A stretch of DNA of 64,000 bases, from assembly GCF_016658865.1 (NCBI RefSeq), contig NZ_CP067992.1:1135001-1199000 (forward strand). The letters are read 5' to 3'. Shown here piece by piece: positions 27,056-37,409 of this stretch. The DNA is from Streptococcus mitis. GTDB taxonomy: Bacteria > Bacillota > Bacilli > Lactobacillales > Streptococcaceae. The notes under the pieces were generated by a model. The model searched no databases and was not told where the DNA came from. It was given only the letters and a program-made list of their open reading frames with translations. Both the position numbers and the translations under genes were made by a program. The first letter of the stretch is position 1; each line of letters opens with the position of its first letter.

Positions 27056-29372
27056 GCTTGGCTCCTTTCTTAGCTACTTCCTTGTAAAAAGGTTTCTTCC
27101 CTTTTTTCTTCTTGTCTTTTTGTGAATGCTTGCGCTTATCATTTGAGCGTCCTGATTTTCTCTTGTCTTCCTTCTTATCTGAACGACGACTTGAACCACG
27201 CCCTCTGTCACTACGATTAGACTGTTTGAATCCTTTTTCAATCACATCAAATTCACTTGGAATATAAGAGAAGTCAATTTCACCAGTCATCTTGTCGGCT
27301 CTTTCAACTCGGATACGGATTTGCTGACCTACACGGAAGGTTATTCCTGATTTCTCCCCACGAAGAGTCAAATCACGTTCGTTGAAATGATAAAATTCAG
27401 GTAGATTAGTGATGTGAATCAAGCCTTCAACTGTGTTCGGCAATTCAACAAAGAGACCGAATTTAACGATGCTAGACACAACCGCATCGTACTCTTCGCC
27501 TACGTATTCTTCCATGTACTCAGCCTTTTTCATGGCTTCGACTTCACGCTCAGCCTCGATGGCACGACGCTCACGGTTGGAAGACTGGGTCGCAATCTCT
27601 GGAATCACTTGTTCAAAATGCTCGGCTATTTCTTTAGAACGGCCGTAATCACGAATCATACGGTGAACAAGAAGGTCTGGATAACGACGAATCGGGCTAG
27701 TAAAGTGAGTATAATAGTCAGCAGCTAGTCCATAATGCCCGTGATTGTGCTCTGAATAGCGAGCCTGCTGCATGGAGCGAAGAAGCATCATGGACAATAC
27801 ATCTGCATAAGGTTCTCCCTCAACAGCACGCATGATGTCTTGAAGTGCCTCCTGGCTAATCTCACTGGCAGTCCCATAAATGCGCAAGCCAAAACTCGAA
27901 GCATAATCAATAAACTTCTGAACCTTTTCAGCCTTGGGCTCCTCGTGAATTCGATAAATGAAAGGTAGATCCAGCTTGCTAAAATGCTCGGCAACTGTTT
28001 CATTGGCCATCAACATGAAAGACTCGATCATGCGCTCGGCAATGCCACGCTTACGAAGAACGATATCAACAGGCTTACCTTGTTTATCCACTAAAATCTT
28101 CGCTTCATTGGTATCAAAATTAAGGGCACCACGTTTCACACGCATGTTTTCTAGAGTTTCATGGAGCTTGGCCATGAGTTCGATACTTGGAACAATTTTC
28201 TGATGTTCTTGTCTCTTTTCCTCATCGCCAGCTAGGATATCATTGACATCACTATAGGTCATACGGAAGCTTGTCTTGATAACCGTTTGTGTGATAGTGT
28301 AGTTGACCACACGACCATGTTTATCAATCTCCATAATGGCAGACTGGGTCAGGCGGTCAACTTGGGGATTGAGAGAACAGATTCCATTTGACAGTCGTTC
28401 GGGAAGCATTGGGACCACACGGTCTGTCACATAGACAGAAGTCGCGCGGTTAAGGGCTTCCTTATCAAGGGCAGAACCCTCAGTCACATAGTAGGAAACA
28501 TCTGCTATGTGAACTCCGAGTTCCAGATTACCATTTTTCAAGGCCTTGATATGCACCGCATCGTCCAAGTCCTTAGCATCAGCACCATCAATGGTGAAGG
28601 TAATCTCATCTCTCAAGTCCAGACGGCCTTCCATATCCTTTTGAGACGGAGCATCAGGCACACTTTCTGCTTCCTTGACAACAGCTTCTGGAAACTCGGA
28701 TACAATGTCCATTGATTCCAAGACCTCAAGAACATCAATTCCGACATCCGTTGAATGCCCCACCACATCGAGGACACTAGCGACAAAGAAATCATGTTTC
28801 TTGCTTGGGTATTTATCGATAAAGACCTTGAGAACTTCGGTTCCTTCTAGTTTTAGGGCTGGTTTCTTCACATAAATCGGTTGACTTATTTTCTGATTTT
28901 TCGAACGAATGTAGCCAGCATACTTAGGTTTTTCCTGATCTAGAACGATTTGGCCGACAACTGTTGTCAGGCTGTGTTCTAAGATATCAATAATTTTTGC
29001 TTCTGCCGCTGTTCCCTTATTGCGGTCAGCGACTTTCTTGATGACGACCTCAACGGTATCACCATCAATAGCATAGTTGACATCGTTTTTTCCTACAAAA
29101 AGGTCTTCCTCTTCCCCTTCCAGACTAACAAAGCCAAAGCCATTTTTATGGGCATGAAAAATCCCCTTGAGGGTAATCTCATGTTTTTTCTTGACTTCCA
29201 AAGTCAGACTGCCATCTTCCTCAAAGCGTATCTGATGCTTTCTTTCCATTAAGGACAAGGTTTTAATCAACTCACGAAAATCCTTGGAACCGTCTTTTCC
29301 CAAAGCCTGAGCCAAGTCATTGACAGTCACCTTTCCCTTGTCTTGTAAATATTCTTTTATTCTATCTTTCAT
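27018..29372 (-). CDS. rnr: Ribonuclease R
   Basis: 3'-5' exoribonuclease of the RNase II/RNB family, 784 residues. The order is an N-terminal winged helix, cold-shock domains ([14 protein letters not shown]), the RNB catalytic domain with DLDDAVHIK acidic residues (about 255-270), an S1 domain near residue 640 ([17 protein letters not shown]), and a long lysine/arginine-rich tail. The unusually basic tail (about the last 75 residues) suits RNA or ribosome binding. Confidence 0.96.
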
Positions 29373-29430
29373 ATTTTCTTTCTAGATTTTTAATTTTCTT
29401 TTACTGTAAAACCTTCTCAAATATCTTTTT

Positions 29431-29462
29431 AAAATAAAAAGAGGCAAAGACCTAGTCCTGCC
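29431..29462 (-). terminator. Terminator after secG
   Basis: Minus strand GGCAGGACTAGGTCTTTGCC, a stem with G-U pairs and one bulge, followed by TCTTTTTATTTT. It may be partial, because rnr continues on the same strand. Confidence 0.6.
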
Positions 29463-29472
29463 CATTATTTTC

Positions 29473-29706
29473 TTATCTACTTGATAATACCGTCAATGCT
29501 AAGGCAATGGCTAGCCAGAAAAAGACTAAAATCCCTGTCAAACGCTGCATTACAGCTTCAAAACCGCGTGCTTTACTGCGTTCAAACAAATCACCTGAGC
29601 TGGCATCAAATACATTGCTGGATTGGTTTTTGGTTGGTTGCATGAAAATTGCAATTACAATCACAACAGATAATACTAATAAAATGGTTAATAATAGGTT
29701 ATACAT
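29473..29706 (-). CDS. secG: Preprotein translocase subunit SecG
   Basis: A 77-residue membrane protein with two hydrophobic segments (about 3-22 and 55-75) and the conserved loop between them (FMQPTKNQSSNVFDASSGDLFERSKARG). It is an auxiliary part of SecYEG. Upstream are rpmG and pmrA, downstream rnr. Confidence 0.93.
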   Translation of the reverse strand: MYNLLLTILLVLSVVIVIAIFMQPTKNQSSNVFDASSGDLFERSKARGFEAVMQRLTGILVFFWLAIALALTVLSSR

Positions 29707-29745
29707 ATCAAACTCCTTAAAATCCCTATTATTTTACCATAAAAT

Positions 29746-29895
29746 CTACTTAGATTCAAGATGTAGGGTTACTTTTCTTTCCTTGGGACAATACTTTAAA
29801 ACCTCAATCTTGTCAGGATGGGTTTTTGAATTTTTACTAGTTAGGTAATTGATACTGCCACAAGAGGAGCATTTGAGATTAATTTTTACTCTCAC
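29746..29895 (-). CDS. rpmG: 50S ribosomal protein L33
   Basis: A 49-residue L33 protein with a GTG start (29893-29895) that overlaps the pmrA stop by one base (TAGTG). The sequence has CSSCGS at 9-14 and a single cysteine in LKYCPKERK, so the second CXXC pair is incomplete. It is thus an L33 variant between the zinc-binding and zinc-free forms. Confidence 0.9.
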
Positions 29896-31094
29896 TAGAT
29901 TTCCTTTACTTTTAATAATGTTCGAAATTGAAGAAGGTTAAAGAGACAACTAAAGGCAACACAAAGGCTTGTCGCATAAAAGACTGCATGGTAGCCAAAT
30001 TGACCTGCTACTGCAGAACCTGCCATGGGACCAACGACACCGCCCAGATAAAAGAATACCTGATTAAAGGCAAAGACCCTCGAAATACCAGCTTTGGGCG
30101 TCATCTTGCTGAGAAGGGCATTAACTCCGGGAATCAAGGCACCGGTTCCCAATCCAAAGAGGAAACGATAGAGGCCTAGTTGAAAGGGGCTAGAAGCATT
30201 GGCACAGAGAAGATAGATGATGACTGAATAAAACTGGGCTACAACCAAGAGACGATGGTTCCCCACCTTGTCACCTAGCTTTCCCATGACTCCTGCACTC
30301 ATCATGCTGGAAAAGCCCATACTGGACACAATCAAACCAGATACAAAGAGAAGATTCTCTGTCTGGCCTAAGTCGCGCACATACAAAGCTAAGATAGGGC
30401 CGATTGATTGGGCTGAAAATTGGATGACAAAACTAGTCAGAAAGAGGTTGACCAAGAGATAGGGATATTTAACTGATGTAAATAATTCCTTTGTTGGGAT
30501 GGCCTTTTCCTTGGCTACTGGTTGAAAATCTTCCTTGATAAAGCAAATAGTCAAAACAGCAGCTAAGAATAGAAAACTACCAACCAGTAAGAAAACAGTA
30601 CGAATGCCAAATAATTCTGCGATAAATCCCCCGATAAAGGGACCAGTTAGAGTACCTGCAACTACGCCTGTAGACAAAGTACCTAAGGCAGTTCCTGATT
30701 TCTCCTTGGGAACCTGACTGGCTATCAAGGCCGTTGCATTGGGAACAAAACCCGCAAATACACCATTCAGTAAGCGAAGAAAGATTAGCCAATAGATATT
30801 TGGGATAAAGGCTAAGCCTCCCATAGTAATGGTCATGGCCATGCCTGCTCGAATCATCATGGGCTTTCGACCGTATTTGTCAGCAAGGATACCCCAGATA
30901 GGAGAAAAGAGCGCTGCGGAAATGGCAGAGACAGAAATAGCTAAACCTGCATAAAAAGCAACTTGCTCACTCCCTACACCTAGATTTTCCACAAAGATGG
31001 GCATAAAAGGCACAACCAAAGAAATACTGGCTCCTGTCAGAAAATTACCAAACCAGGCAATGCGCAGATTATCCTTCCAGTTAATCTCTGTCAT
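29895..31094 (-). CDS. pmrA: MFS multidrug exporter, PmrA type
   Basis: A 399-residue major facilitator with 12 hydrophobic segments, matching pneumococcal PmrA in length and position. The motif A-like loop [13 protein letters not shown] lies between helices 2 and 3. PmrA exports fluoroquinolones and dyes when overexpressed. I start at ATG 31092-31094 (MTEINWKDN), preceded by GGGAGGT; this overlaps the 3' end of coaE by 14 bases. Confidence 0.9.
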
Positions 31095-31686
31095 CTTGCC
31101 TACCTCCCTCAAGCAGGGAGAACACCTGAGTAAGAAGCTGGTCCTGATTCCCATTGTTGTTTAAAACATGGCTGGCCAAATGTTTCTTTTTTTCTAAAGG
31201 CCATTGGGCTGCCAGACGAAACTCAGCTTCATCTTTAGACAACTGGTCCCTTTTCATTAGGCGTTCCACTTGGACATTTCTATCCACATAGACCAACCAA
31301 GTCTCATCAAACCAAGCGCTGTAGTCCTGCTCAAAAAGTAGGGGAATATCCATGAAGAAAATCTCTTCTGTCTGAGCCAATTGGTCTCTTAATGTAGCTA
31401 GTTCCTCACGGATAATCTCTCCTTGGATTTGCTTAGACCATTCTCGTTCTTCAGGATTTGAAAAGATGAGACTAGCTAGAAGAGGGCGATTAAGTTCTCC
31501 GTTTTCAAGGATGATTTCTTGCCCAAAATGCTGGACTAGAGCCTGAAATAGACGACCACCAGGTTTCTGTAGTTGGTGAACAAGAGCGTCGGCATCCACT
31601 ACTTGAAAGCCTTGCTTTCTTAGAAAATTTGTCACGGTTGACTTACCAGAGGCAATTCCCCCAGTGATTCCAATGATTTTTCCCAT
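31081..31686 (-). CDS. coaE: Dephospho-CoA kinase
   Basis: Last step of coenzyme A synthesis. It has 201 residues from ATG 31684-31686 ([10 protein letters not shown]). The P-loop is GGIASGKST, and DADALVHQLQKPG and the IPLLFE motif follow. The start shares its A with the TGA stop of mutM (TGATG), giving translational coupling. Confidence 0.95.
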   Translation of the reverse strand: MGKIIGITGGIASGKSTVTNFLRKQGFQVVDADALVHQLQKPGGRLFQALVQHFGQEIILENGELNRPLLASLIFSNPEEREWSKQIQGEIIREELATLRDQLAQTEEIFFMDIPLLFEQDYSAWFDETWLVYVDRNVQVERLMKRDQLSKDEAEFRLAAQWPLEKKKHLASHVLNNNGNQDQLLTQVFSLLEGGRQDDRD

Positions 31687-32510
31687 CAGCCCCTCCTTTG
31701 GCACTGAGGACAAAAATGAGTGCCTCGTCCACCTAGTTGGATTTTCTCAATGATGGTACCACAGCGTACACATTCTTGACCAGCCTTGTCATAGACCTGA
31801 TGAAAATCCTGCATGGTTCCATCTTCGCCAAAGGCATTAGTATAAGTCCGAATGGTTGAGCCACCTTTTTCAACAGCCTGTCCCAATACAGCAATGGTCT
31901 GGTCATGAATGACAGTCGCTTCTTCTGCTGTCAAAGTCTGAGAAGGTCTAACTGGATGAACCTGAGCTCGCCAGAGAACCTCATCCACATAGATATTGCC
32001 AAGTCCAGCTACCAAGGTCTGATCTAGGAGATGGGATTTGATAGGCTTTTTAGACTTGGCTAGGGCAGCTTGAAATACCTGCACATCAAAGTCTTGTTCG
32101 CTTGGTTCAGGACCTAATTTTTTAGAAATAAAGTAGGCTTCCAAAAGGTCAGGCGCCAAGAGTTCCATAGTACCAAACTTGCGAACATCCTCATAAACAA
32201 GCGTGCCACCATCTTCAAACTGAAAGAAAACATGGGCATGCTTGCGTTCAGGAACCTGGTCCAGATAGTAAAAATACTTGCCCTCCATCCGCAAATGGGA
32301 AATCAAGACCTTGTCTGTTAGGTAAAACAGCAAATATTTACCACGACGTCCCATTGACTCAACAACTTGACCAGGCACTTCCTTTTGAAACTCGTCCAAA
32401 TCTGTCTTTATCATCTTGGGATAGCGAATTTCTACACTCGAAATCTTCTTTCCCAAAATCAATTTTTCCAAGCCACGTCGAACGGTTTCAACCTCAGGTA
32501 ATTCAGGCAT
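31686..32510 (-). CDS. mutM: Formamidopyrimidine-DNA glycosylase
   Basis: Base-excision repair of 8-oxoguanine. It has 274 residues from ATG 32508-32510. The conserved N-terminus [13 protein letters not shown] supplies the catalytic Pro and Glu; the C-terminal zinc finger is [11 protein letters not shown]...FCPQCQ. The start has AAGGAGG upstream; the frame extends 14 more codons without homology. It lies 48 bases after era. Confidence 0.96.
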   Translation of the reverse strand: MPELPEVETVRRGLEKLILGKKISSVEIRYPKMIKTDLDEFQKEVPGQVVESMGRRGKYLLFYLTDKVLISHLRMEGKYFYYLDQVPERKHAHVFFQFEDGGTLVYEDVRKFGTMELLAPDLLEAYFISKKLGPEPSEQDFDVQVFQAALAKSKKPIKSHLLDQTLVAGLGNIYVDEVLWRAQVHPVRPSQTLTAEEATVIHDQTIAVLGQAVEKGGSTIRTYTNAFGEDGTMQDFHQVYDKAGQECVRCGTIIEKIQLGGRGTHFCPQCQRRG

Positions 32511-32558
32511 AAGTCCTCCTTCTGTAAAAACAAGAAGCAGGCATGAGCCCACCTCTAC

Positions 32559-33458
32559 TTAGTATTCTTTTTCATTATAGCCAAAGTCAGCCAAATCTAG
32601 CTTTTTATCGCGCCAATTTTTCTTGACCTTGACCCAGGTTTCTAGGAAGACCTTGTCTCCTAGCATGAGTTCAATATCACGACGGGCCATGCTACCGATT
32701 TTCTTAAGCATAGCGCCACCTTTACCGATGATAATCCCTTTTTGGCTATCGCGCTCGACCATGATGGTTGCACGGATATGAACCTTGTCTGTCTCTTCAT
32801 CTCGTTTCATAGAATCCACTACTACTGCAACAGAATGCGGAATTTCTTCACGAGTTAGGTGCAAAACTTTCTCGCGAACCATTTCTGAAACCAAGAATCG
32901 TTCTGGATGGTCTGTGATTTGATCAGACGGGAAATACTGGAATCCTTCATCCAGATTTTCACTCAAAATATCCACTAGACGAGACACGTTATTGCCCTGA
33001 AGGGCTGAGATTGGAACGATTTCCTTAAAGTCCATCTGATTTCGGAAATCATCAATCTGAGACAAGAGCTGGTCTGGGTGAACCTTATCAATCTTATTCA
33101 CCACCAAAATAACAGGAACCTTGGCAGCCTTGAGACGCTCGATAATCATGTCGTCTCCCTTACCACGCGCTTCATCCGCAGGTACCATGAAAAGGACGGT
33201 ATCCACTTCACGAAGGGTACTATAGGCAGATTCGACCATGAAATCTCCAAGGGCCGTCTTTGGCTTGTGAATCCCTGGTGTGTCGATAAAGACGATTTGC
33301 TCCTTATCAGTCGTGTAAATTCCCATGATTTTGTTGCGCGTTGTCTGCGCCTTGTCACTCATAATGGCAATCTTTTGCCCCATGACATGATTTAAAAAAG
33401 TTGACTTCCCAACATTGGGACGTCCTAAAATGGCTACAAAGCCTGATTTAAAAGTCAT
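32559..33458 (-). CDS. era: GTPase Era
   Basis: Essential GTPase in 16S rRNA maturation and 30S assembly. It has 299 residues. G1 is [10 protein letters not shown]3 is DTPGI, G4 is NKID, and the C-terminal KH domain has [15 protein letters not shown]. The order ybeY-dgkA-era is the standard Gram-positive cluster for rRNA processing. Confidence 0.97.
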   Translation of the reverse strand: MTFKSGFVAILGRPNVGKSTFLNHVMGQKIAIMSDKAQTTRNKIMGIYTTDKEQIVFIDTPGIHKPKTALGDFMVESAYSTLREVDTVLFMVPADEARGKGDDMIIERLKAAKVPVILVVNKIDKVHPDQLLSQIDDFRNQMDFKEIVPISALQGNNVSRLVDILSENLDEGFQYFPSDQITDHPERFLVSEMVREKVLHLTREEIPHSVAVVVDSMKRDEETDKVHIRATIMVERDSQKGIIIGKGGAMLKKIGSMARRDIELMLGDKVFLETWVKVKKNWRDKKLDLADFGYNEKEY

Positions 33459-33474
33459 AATTTCCTCTTACTGT

Positions 33475-33870
33475 TTAAAATAATAAATCCCAGATTCGTG
33501 GGAGAAAAATCAATGCGCCTGTTAAGGCTGCGAAAAGAGAGACCACTAATACCGCGCCTGCCGCCATATCCTTGGCATTTTTAGCCAGCATGGAAAAGTG
33601 ATAGTGACTGGCCAAATCCACCACATTTTCAATAGCAGAATTGATAATTTCAAAAGCTACTACCAAGAAAATGCTCAATAGGAGAAAGAGCCATTCGATT
33701 CGTGACACCTGAAAAACAAAACCTGCAAGAATGACTACAAGAGCCGTCACTGCATGTTTTCGCATATTGCGTTCTTCCTTGATGGCAGTAAAAATTCCTG
33801 TGAGAGCAAATTCTAAACTGGATATCAGGTCACGATTTTTCCATTTTCGTTTATTGTCTTGTGAGTCCAT
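33475..33870 (-). CDS. dgkA: Undecaprenol/diacylglycerol kinase DgkA
   Basis: A 131-residue integral membrane kinase; Gram-positive members phosphorylate undecaprenol. Three hydrophobic segments are seen, and the family motif is [16 protein letters not shown]. The start overlaps the 3' end of ybeY by 20 bases. Confidence 0.93.
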   Translation of the reverse strand: MDSQDNKRKWKNRDLISSLEFALTGIFTAIKEERNMRKHAVTALVVILAGFVFQVSRIEWLFLLLSIFLVVAFEIINSAIENVVDLASHYHFSMLAKNAKDMAAGAVLVVSLFAALTGALIFLPRIWDLLF

Positions 33871-34348
33871 AGGCTGTCAAAATTTCTTCTTGTAAACCGA
33901 ACATCTCCGCTTCTTCTTCCGGAGTGTAGTGATCATAGCCGTTGATATGTAAAAAGCCGTGTACTGCCAAGAAGCCCATCTCACGCTCAAAGCTATGGCC
34001 ATATTCCTCGGCCTGCTCATGTGCCTTATCGATAGAGATGAACAGTTCCCCAATATAGGCATCAAACTCAGACATCATCTCTGCCAATTCCGGATTTTCA
34101 AGCAAATCCTCTTCGTCAAAGGCAATTTCCAATTCTGGTTTATACTCAAGGCTGATGACATCTGTCGGACGGTCGGTGTCACGGTACTCCAGATTGAGTT
34201 CATGACTACGCTCATTGGTCACAAAGGTAACTGCCATCTCCTTGTCTTCTTTTCCTAATTTTTGGGCTGCAAATTCCAAAATTTCTTGGGTTTGTTGCAA
34301 CATTTCTTTTGAAACTTGACCAGTTTCATCTACCATTTCAATATACAT
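33851..34348 (-). CDS. ybeY: Endoribonuclease YbeY
   Basis: Metal-dependent RNase for 16S rRNA 3'-end maturation and ribosome quality control. It has 165 residues. The three-histidine zinc motif [11 protein letters not shown] is near residues 125-135. It is the first gene of the ybeY-dgkA-era-mutM-coaE run. Confidence 0.95.
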   Translation of the reverse strand: MYIEMVDETGQVSKEMLQQTQEILEFAAQKLGKEDKEMAVTFVTNERSHELNLEYRDTDRPTDVISLEYKPELEIAFDEEDLLENPELAEMMSEFDAYIGELFISIDKAHEQAEEYGHSFEREMGFLAVHGFLHINGYDHYTPEEEAEMFGLQEEILTAYGLTRQ

Positions 34349-34377
34349 GTGCTTCTCGTTTCTCTTTACTTGGCTTT

Positions 34378-34386
34378 ATTATACCA
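34378..34386 (-). promoter_or_regulatory. ybeY operon extended -10
   Basis: TGGTATAAT on the minus strand, about 30 bases before ybeY; it is one half of a divergent promoter region. Confidence 0.65.
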
Positions 34387-34413
34387 CATTTCCATGATTT
34401 TATTCTACCTTTT

Positions 34414-34422
34414 TGATATAAT
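34414..34422 (+). promoter_or_regulatory. rqcH/pavA extended -10
   Basis: TGATATAAT, 31-39 bases before the ATG at 34453. The ATG at 34426 lies only 3 bases after the -10, so it cannot be a normal start. Confidence 0.7.
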
Positions 34423-34452
34423 ACTATGGAATACAATCACAAGGAGAGAACG

Positions 34453-36108
34453 ATGTCATTTGACGGATTTTTTTTACACCACATGGTTGAGGAATTGCGA
34501 AGAGAATTAGTGAATGGTCGCATTCAGAAAATCAATCAACCTTTTGAACAAGAGTTGGTCTTGCAAATCCGTAGCAATCGCCAAAGTCATCGCCTGCTCC
34601 TTTCTGCCCATCCAGTTTTTGGACGCATTCAGCTGACCCAAACAACTTTTGAAAACCCAGCCCAGCCTTCTACCTTTATCATGGTTTTAAGAAAATATTT
34701 GCAGGGTGCCCTGATTGAGTCGATTGAGCAAGTGGAAAATGACCGTATTGTGGAAATTACGGTTTCTAATAAAAACGAGATTGGGGACCATATTCAGGCT
34801 ACCTTGATTATCGAAATTATGGGGAAACACAGTAATATTCTACTGGTCGATAAAAGCAGTCATAAAATCCTCGAAGTTATCAAACATGTTGGCTTTTCAC
34901 AAAATAGCTACCGCACCTTGCTTCCTGGATCGACCTATATCGCTCCGCCAAGTACGGAAGCTCTCAATCCTTTTACAATCAAGGACGAGAAACTTTTTGA
35001 AATCCTGCAAACACAGGAAACGACAGCTAAAAATCTTCAAAGCCTCTTTCAAGGTCTGGGACGCGATACGGCAAATGAATTGGAAAGGATACTGGTTAGT
35101 GAAAAACTTTCCACTTTCCGAAACTTTTTCAATCAAGAAACCAAGCCATGCTTGACTGAGACTTCCTTCAGCCCAGTTCCTTTTGCAAATCAGGTGGGAG
35201 AGCCTTTTGCCAGTCTTTCTGATTTGTTGAACACCTACTATAAGGATAAGGCTGAGCGCGACCGCGTAAAACAGCAAGCCAGTGAACTGATTCGTCGTGT
35301 TGAAAATGAACTTCAAAAAAATCGTCATAAGCTTAAAAAACAAGAAAAAGAGTTACTGGCGACAGACAACGCTGAAGAATTTCGTCAAAAGGGGGAATTA
35401 CTGACAACCTTCCTCCATCAAGTTCCTAATGACCAAGATCAGGTTATCCTAGACAACTACTATACTAATCAACCTATCACAATTGCGCTTGATAAGGCCT
35501 TGACTCCCAACCAGAATGCCCAACGCTATTTTAAACGGTATCAGAAACTCAAAGAAGCTGTCAAATACTTGACTGAGCTGATTGAGGAAACCAAGGCAAC
35601 CATTCTCTATCTGGAAAGTGTAGAAACCGTCCTCAACCAAGCTGGACTAGAAGAAATCGCTGAAATCCGTGAAGAATTGATCCAAACAGGTTTTATCCGC
35701 AGAAGACAACGGGAGAAAATCCAGAAACGCAAAAAACCAGAACAATATCTAGCAAGCGATGGCAAAACCATCATCTATGTCGGTCGCAATAACCTGCAAA
35801 ATGAGGAGCTAACCTTTAAAATGGCCCGCAAGGAGGAACTTTGGTTCCATGCCAAGGACATTCCTGGAAGCCATGTTGTCATCTCAGGCAATCTTGACCC
35901 ATCTGATGAAGTCAAGACAGACGCGGCAGAACTGGCCGCCTACTTCTCTCAAGGTCGCCTATCAAATCTGGTGCAGGTAGATATGATTGAAGTCAAAAAA
36001 CTCAACAAACCAACTGGCGGAAAACCAGGCTTTGTCACTTACACAGGACAAAAGACCCTCCGCGTCACACCAGACCCCGAAAAAATCGCATCTATGAAAA
36101 AATCCTGA
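34453..36108 (+). CDS. pavA: RqcH/PavA (NFACT-family) protein
   Basis: A 551-residue NFACT-family protein. Homologues act as RqcH, which tags stalled nascent chains with alanine on free 50S subunits; in pneumococcus the same protein was described as the fibronectin-binding virulence factor PavA. An NFACT-N domain (MSFDGFFLHHMVEELR) comes first, then a long coiled coil (about 270-330 and 370-410), then NFACT-R (ELWFHAKDIPGSHVVI). There is no signal peptide. The start at 34453 has AAGGAG at good spacing. Confidence 0.93.
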   Translation: MSFDGFFLHHMVEELRRELVNGRIQKINQPFEQELVLQIRSNRQSHRLLLSAHPVFGRIQLTQTTFENPAQPSTFIMVLRKYLQGALIESIEQVENDRIVEITVSNKNEIGDHIQATLIIEIMGKHSNILLVDKSSHKILEVIKHVGFSQNSYRTLLPGSTYIAPPSTEALNPFTIKDEKLFEILQTQETTAKNLQSLFQGLGRDTANELERILVSEKLSTFRNFFNQETKPCLTETSFSPVPFANQVGEPFASLSDLLNTYYKDKAERDRVKQQASELIRRVENELQKNRHKLKKQEKELLATDNAEEFRQKGELLTTFLHQVPNDQDQVILDNYYTNQPITIALDKALTPNQNAQRYFKRYQKLKEAVKYLTELIEETKATILYLESVETVLNQAGLEEIAEIREELIQTGFIRRRQREKIQKRKKPEQYLASDGKTIIYVGRNNLQNEELTFKMARKEELWFHAKDIPGSHVVISGNLDPSDEVKTDAAELAAYFSQGRLSNLVQVDMIEVKKLNKPTGGKPGFVTYTGQKTLRVTPDPEKIASMKKS

Positions 36109-36134
36109 TTCGACTTGAAATCAGGATTTTCTTT
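36099..36134. terminator. Bidirectional terminator, pavA and deoD
   Basis: AAATCCTGATT and AATCAGGATTT inverted repeat with T-runs on both sides. It overlaps the pavA stop codon. Confidence 0.85.
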
Positions 36135-36140
36135 TACATT

Positions 36141-36851
36141 TTACTCTGCAATCAAGGTTTCCAAACCAACCTTCATCATATCAGTGAAGGTATTTTGGCG
36201 TTCTTCTGCAGTCGTGTCTTCATCTGGATTGACCAAGCTATCAGAGATAGTCATAATAGCTAAAGCATCAACATGGTGTTGAGCAGCAAGATAGTAAAGA
36301 GCTGCTGCTTCCATTTCCACAGCCTTGACTCCCCATTTACCAAGTTCGATGTTCTTTTCAAAGTAGTTTGAATAAAAGACATCAGAAGACAAAACGTTCC
36401 CAACGTGGGTGGTCATACCAAGTTCTTTGGCGATATGGTAGGCCTTGTCCAGCAAATCAAAGCTAGCGATTTGTGGGAAATCGTACTGTGGCCAGTCATT
36501 GCGGATGATGTTAGAGTTGGTTGCAGCTGCCTGCGCCAAAACCAATTCACGAACGTGGACATCTTCATTCAAAGAACCTGCAGTTCCCACACGAATCAAT
36601 TTCTTCACACCGTAGTCCACAATCAACTCACGCGCATAAATCGAAATCGATGGCATCCCCATCCCAGTTCCCATGACTGATACACGGTGGCCCTTGTAAG
36701 TACCAGTGTAACCAAACATGTTACGCACTTCGTTAAAACAAACAGCATCTTCAAGGAAATTTTCCGCAATAAACTTCGCACGAAGAGGATCCCCAGGAAG
36801 AAGAATTTTATCAGCAATTTCACCCTGCTGAGCAGCAATATGGATAGACAT
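36141..36851 (-). CDS. deoD: DeoD-type purine nucleoside phosphorylase
   Basis: Phosphorolysis of purine (deoxy)nucleosides to base and (deoxy)ribose-1-phosphate. It has 236 residues, the hexameric DeoD type: [29 protein letters not shown] at the start and the phosphate/base site [12 protein letters not shown]. There is no visible Shine-Dalgarno before the ATG (TGTATCATAATTATG). It is the distal gene of the rpiA-deoB-punA-ClC group, separated by a repeat region. Confidence 0.96.
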   Translation of the reverse strand: MSIHIAAQQGEIADKILLPGDPLRAKFIAENFLEDAVCFNEVRNMFGYTGTYKGHRVSVMGTGMGMPSISIYARELIVDYGVKKLIRVGTAGSLNEDVHVRELVLAQAAATNSNIIRNDWPQYDFPQIASFDLLDKAYHIAKELGMTTHVGNVLSSDVFYSNYFEKNIELGKWGVKAVEMEAAALYYLAAQHHVDALAIMTISDSLVNPDEDTTAEERQNTFTDMMKVGLETLIAE

Positions 36852-36897
36852 AATTATGATACAAAGAGCGACAAGAAAACGACTGAAAATTAGGAAT

Positions 36898-36926
36898 CTG
36901 ACGAGAAATCCTGATTTCTCAGTCAG
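36898..36926 (-). promoter_or_regulatory. Hairpin in the deoD leader
   Basis: Plus strand CTGACGAGAAAT and ATTTCTCAGTCAG form a 12-bp stem with one bulge, about 50 bases before the deoD ATG. The minus strand continues ATTCCTAATTTT, a poor T-tract, so it is an inefficient terminator or a regulatory or stabilising hairpin. Confidence 0.55.
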
Positions 36927-36941
36927 ATTATCTATTTTCCA

Positions 36942-37000
36942 AGTTTTCCGCTCGTGTTCAAATTAGAACACCTCACTCTACCTTTCTTTTTTTATATTCA
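36942..37000. repeat. Degenerate tandem repeat unit A
   Basis: Contains TTTTCCGCTCGTGTTCAAAT, an internal GTGTTC/GAACAC inverted repeat and CTCTACCTTTCT. It matches unit C closely and unit B more distantly; the spacing is about 135 bp. Confidence 0.75.
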
Positions 37001-37170
37001 GGATAGCGACAGAGAATAAAGTAAAAATAGGAAACTGATGACGCATCGCAGATGCTAAACAGTTTATCTTTTTTACACAGTTCTCCGCCCGTATTCAGTT
37101 CAGCAAATACGGTTTGCCCATCCTTTCTTTTTAAATTTTGATTATATAGAAGAGAATAGACCGGCTTCAA
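36973..37170 (-). pseudogene. 65-codon frame in the repeat region, unknown
   Basis: An open frame from TTG 37168-37170 (MKPVYSLLYNQNLKRKDG) to TAG, spanning unit B and ending in unit A. The protein itself repeats: YSLLYNQNLKRKDG resembles FILCRYPEYKKRKVE. The equivalent frames of units A and C hold stop codons. I take it as a decayed small coding repeat, or a chance frame in a non-coding repeat; no family is recognised. Confidence 0.35.
37078..37140. repeat. Degenerate tandem repeat unit B
   Basis: The most diverged of the three units: AGTTCTCCGCCCGTATTCAG and CCATCCTTTCTTTTT. Confidence 0.65.
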
Positions 37171-37210
37171 TTCAAGCCCGAACTCCCCTTCTCTTCTGAG
37201 TTTTTAGAAA

Positions 37211-37272
37211 AGTTTTCCGCTCGTGTTCAAATCAGAACACAAGCTCTACCTTTCTCTTTTTTATTTTTATAT
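37211..37272. repeat. Degenerate tandem repeat unit C
   Basis: AGTTTTCCGCTCGTGTTCAA, GAACAC inverted half and CTCTACCTTTCTCTTTT, nearly the same as unit A. The stretch 37273-37409 beyond it shows nothing else. Confidence 0.75.
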
Positions 37273-37409
37273 TTCATAGCTAGGAAAAATAGTATTCAAT
37301 CAGGATTCCAATATGGCTACTACATTTTTATTTAAAACAGTTATTGATAAACTGACAATAGTTTTTAACCTTTTAAGATAAATCCTTGATTAGAAGAAAC
37401 AGGCATTTC

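Noticed and set aside
36852..37409. Tandem units as CRISPR or BOX repeats
   Set aside because: Units are diverged, have no regular spacers and do not match the boxA-boxB-boxC pattern I know.
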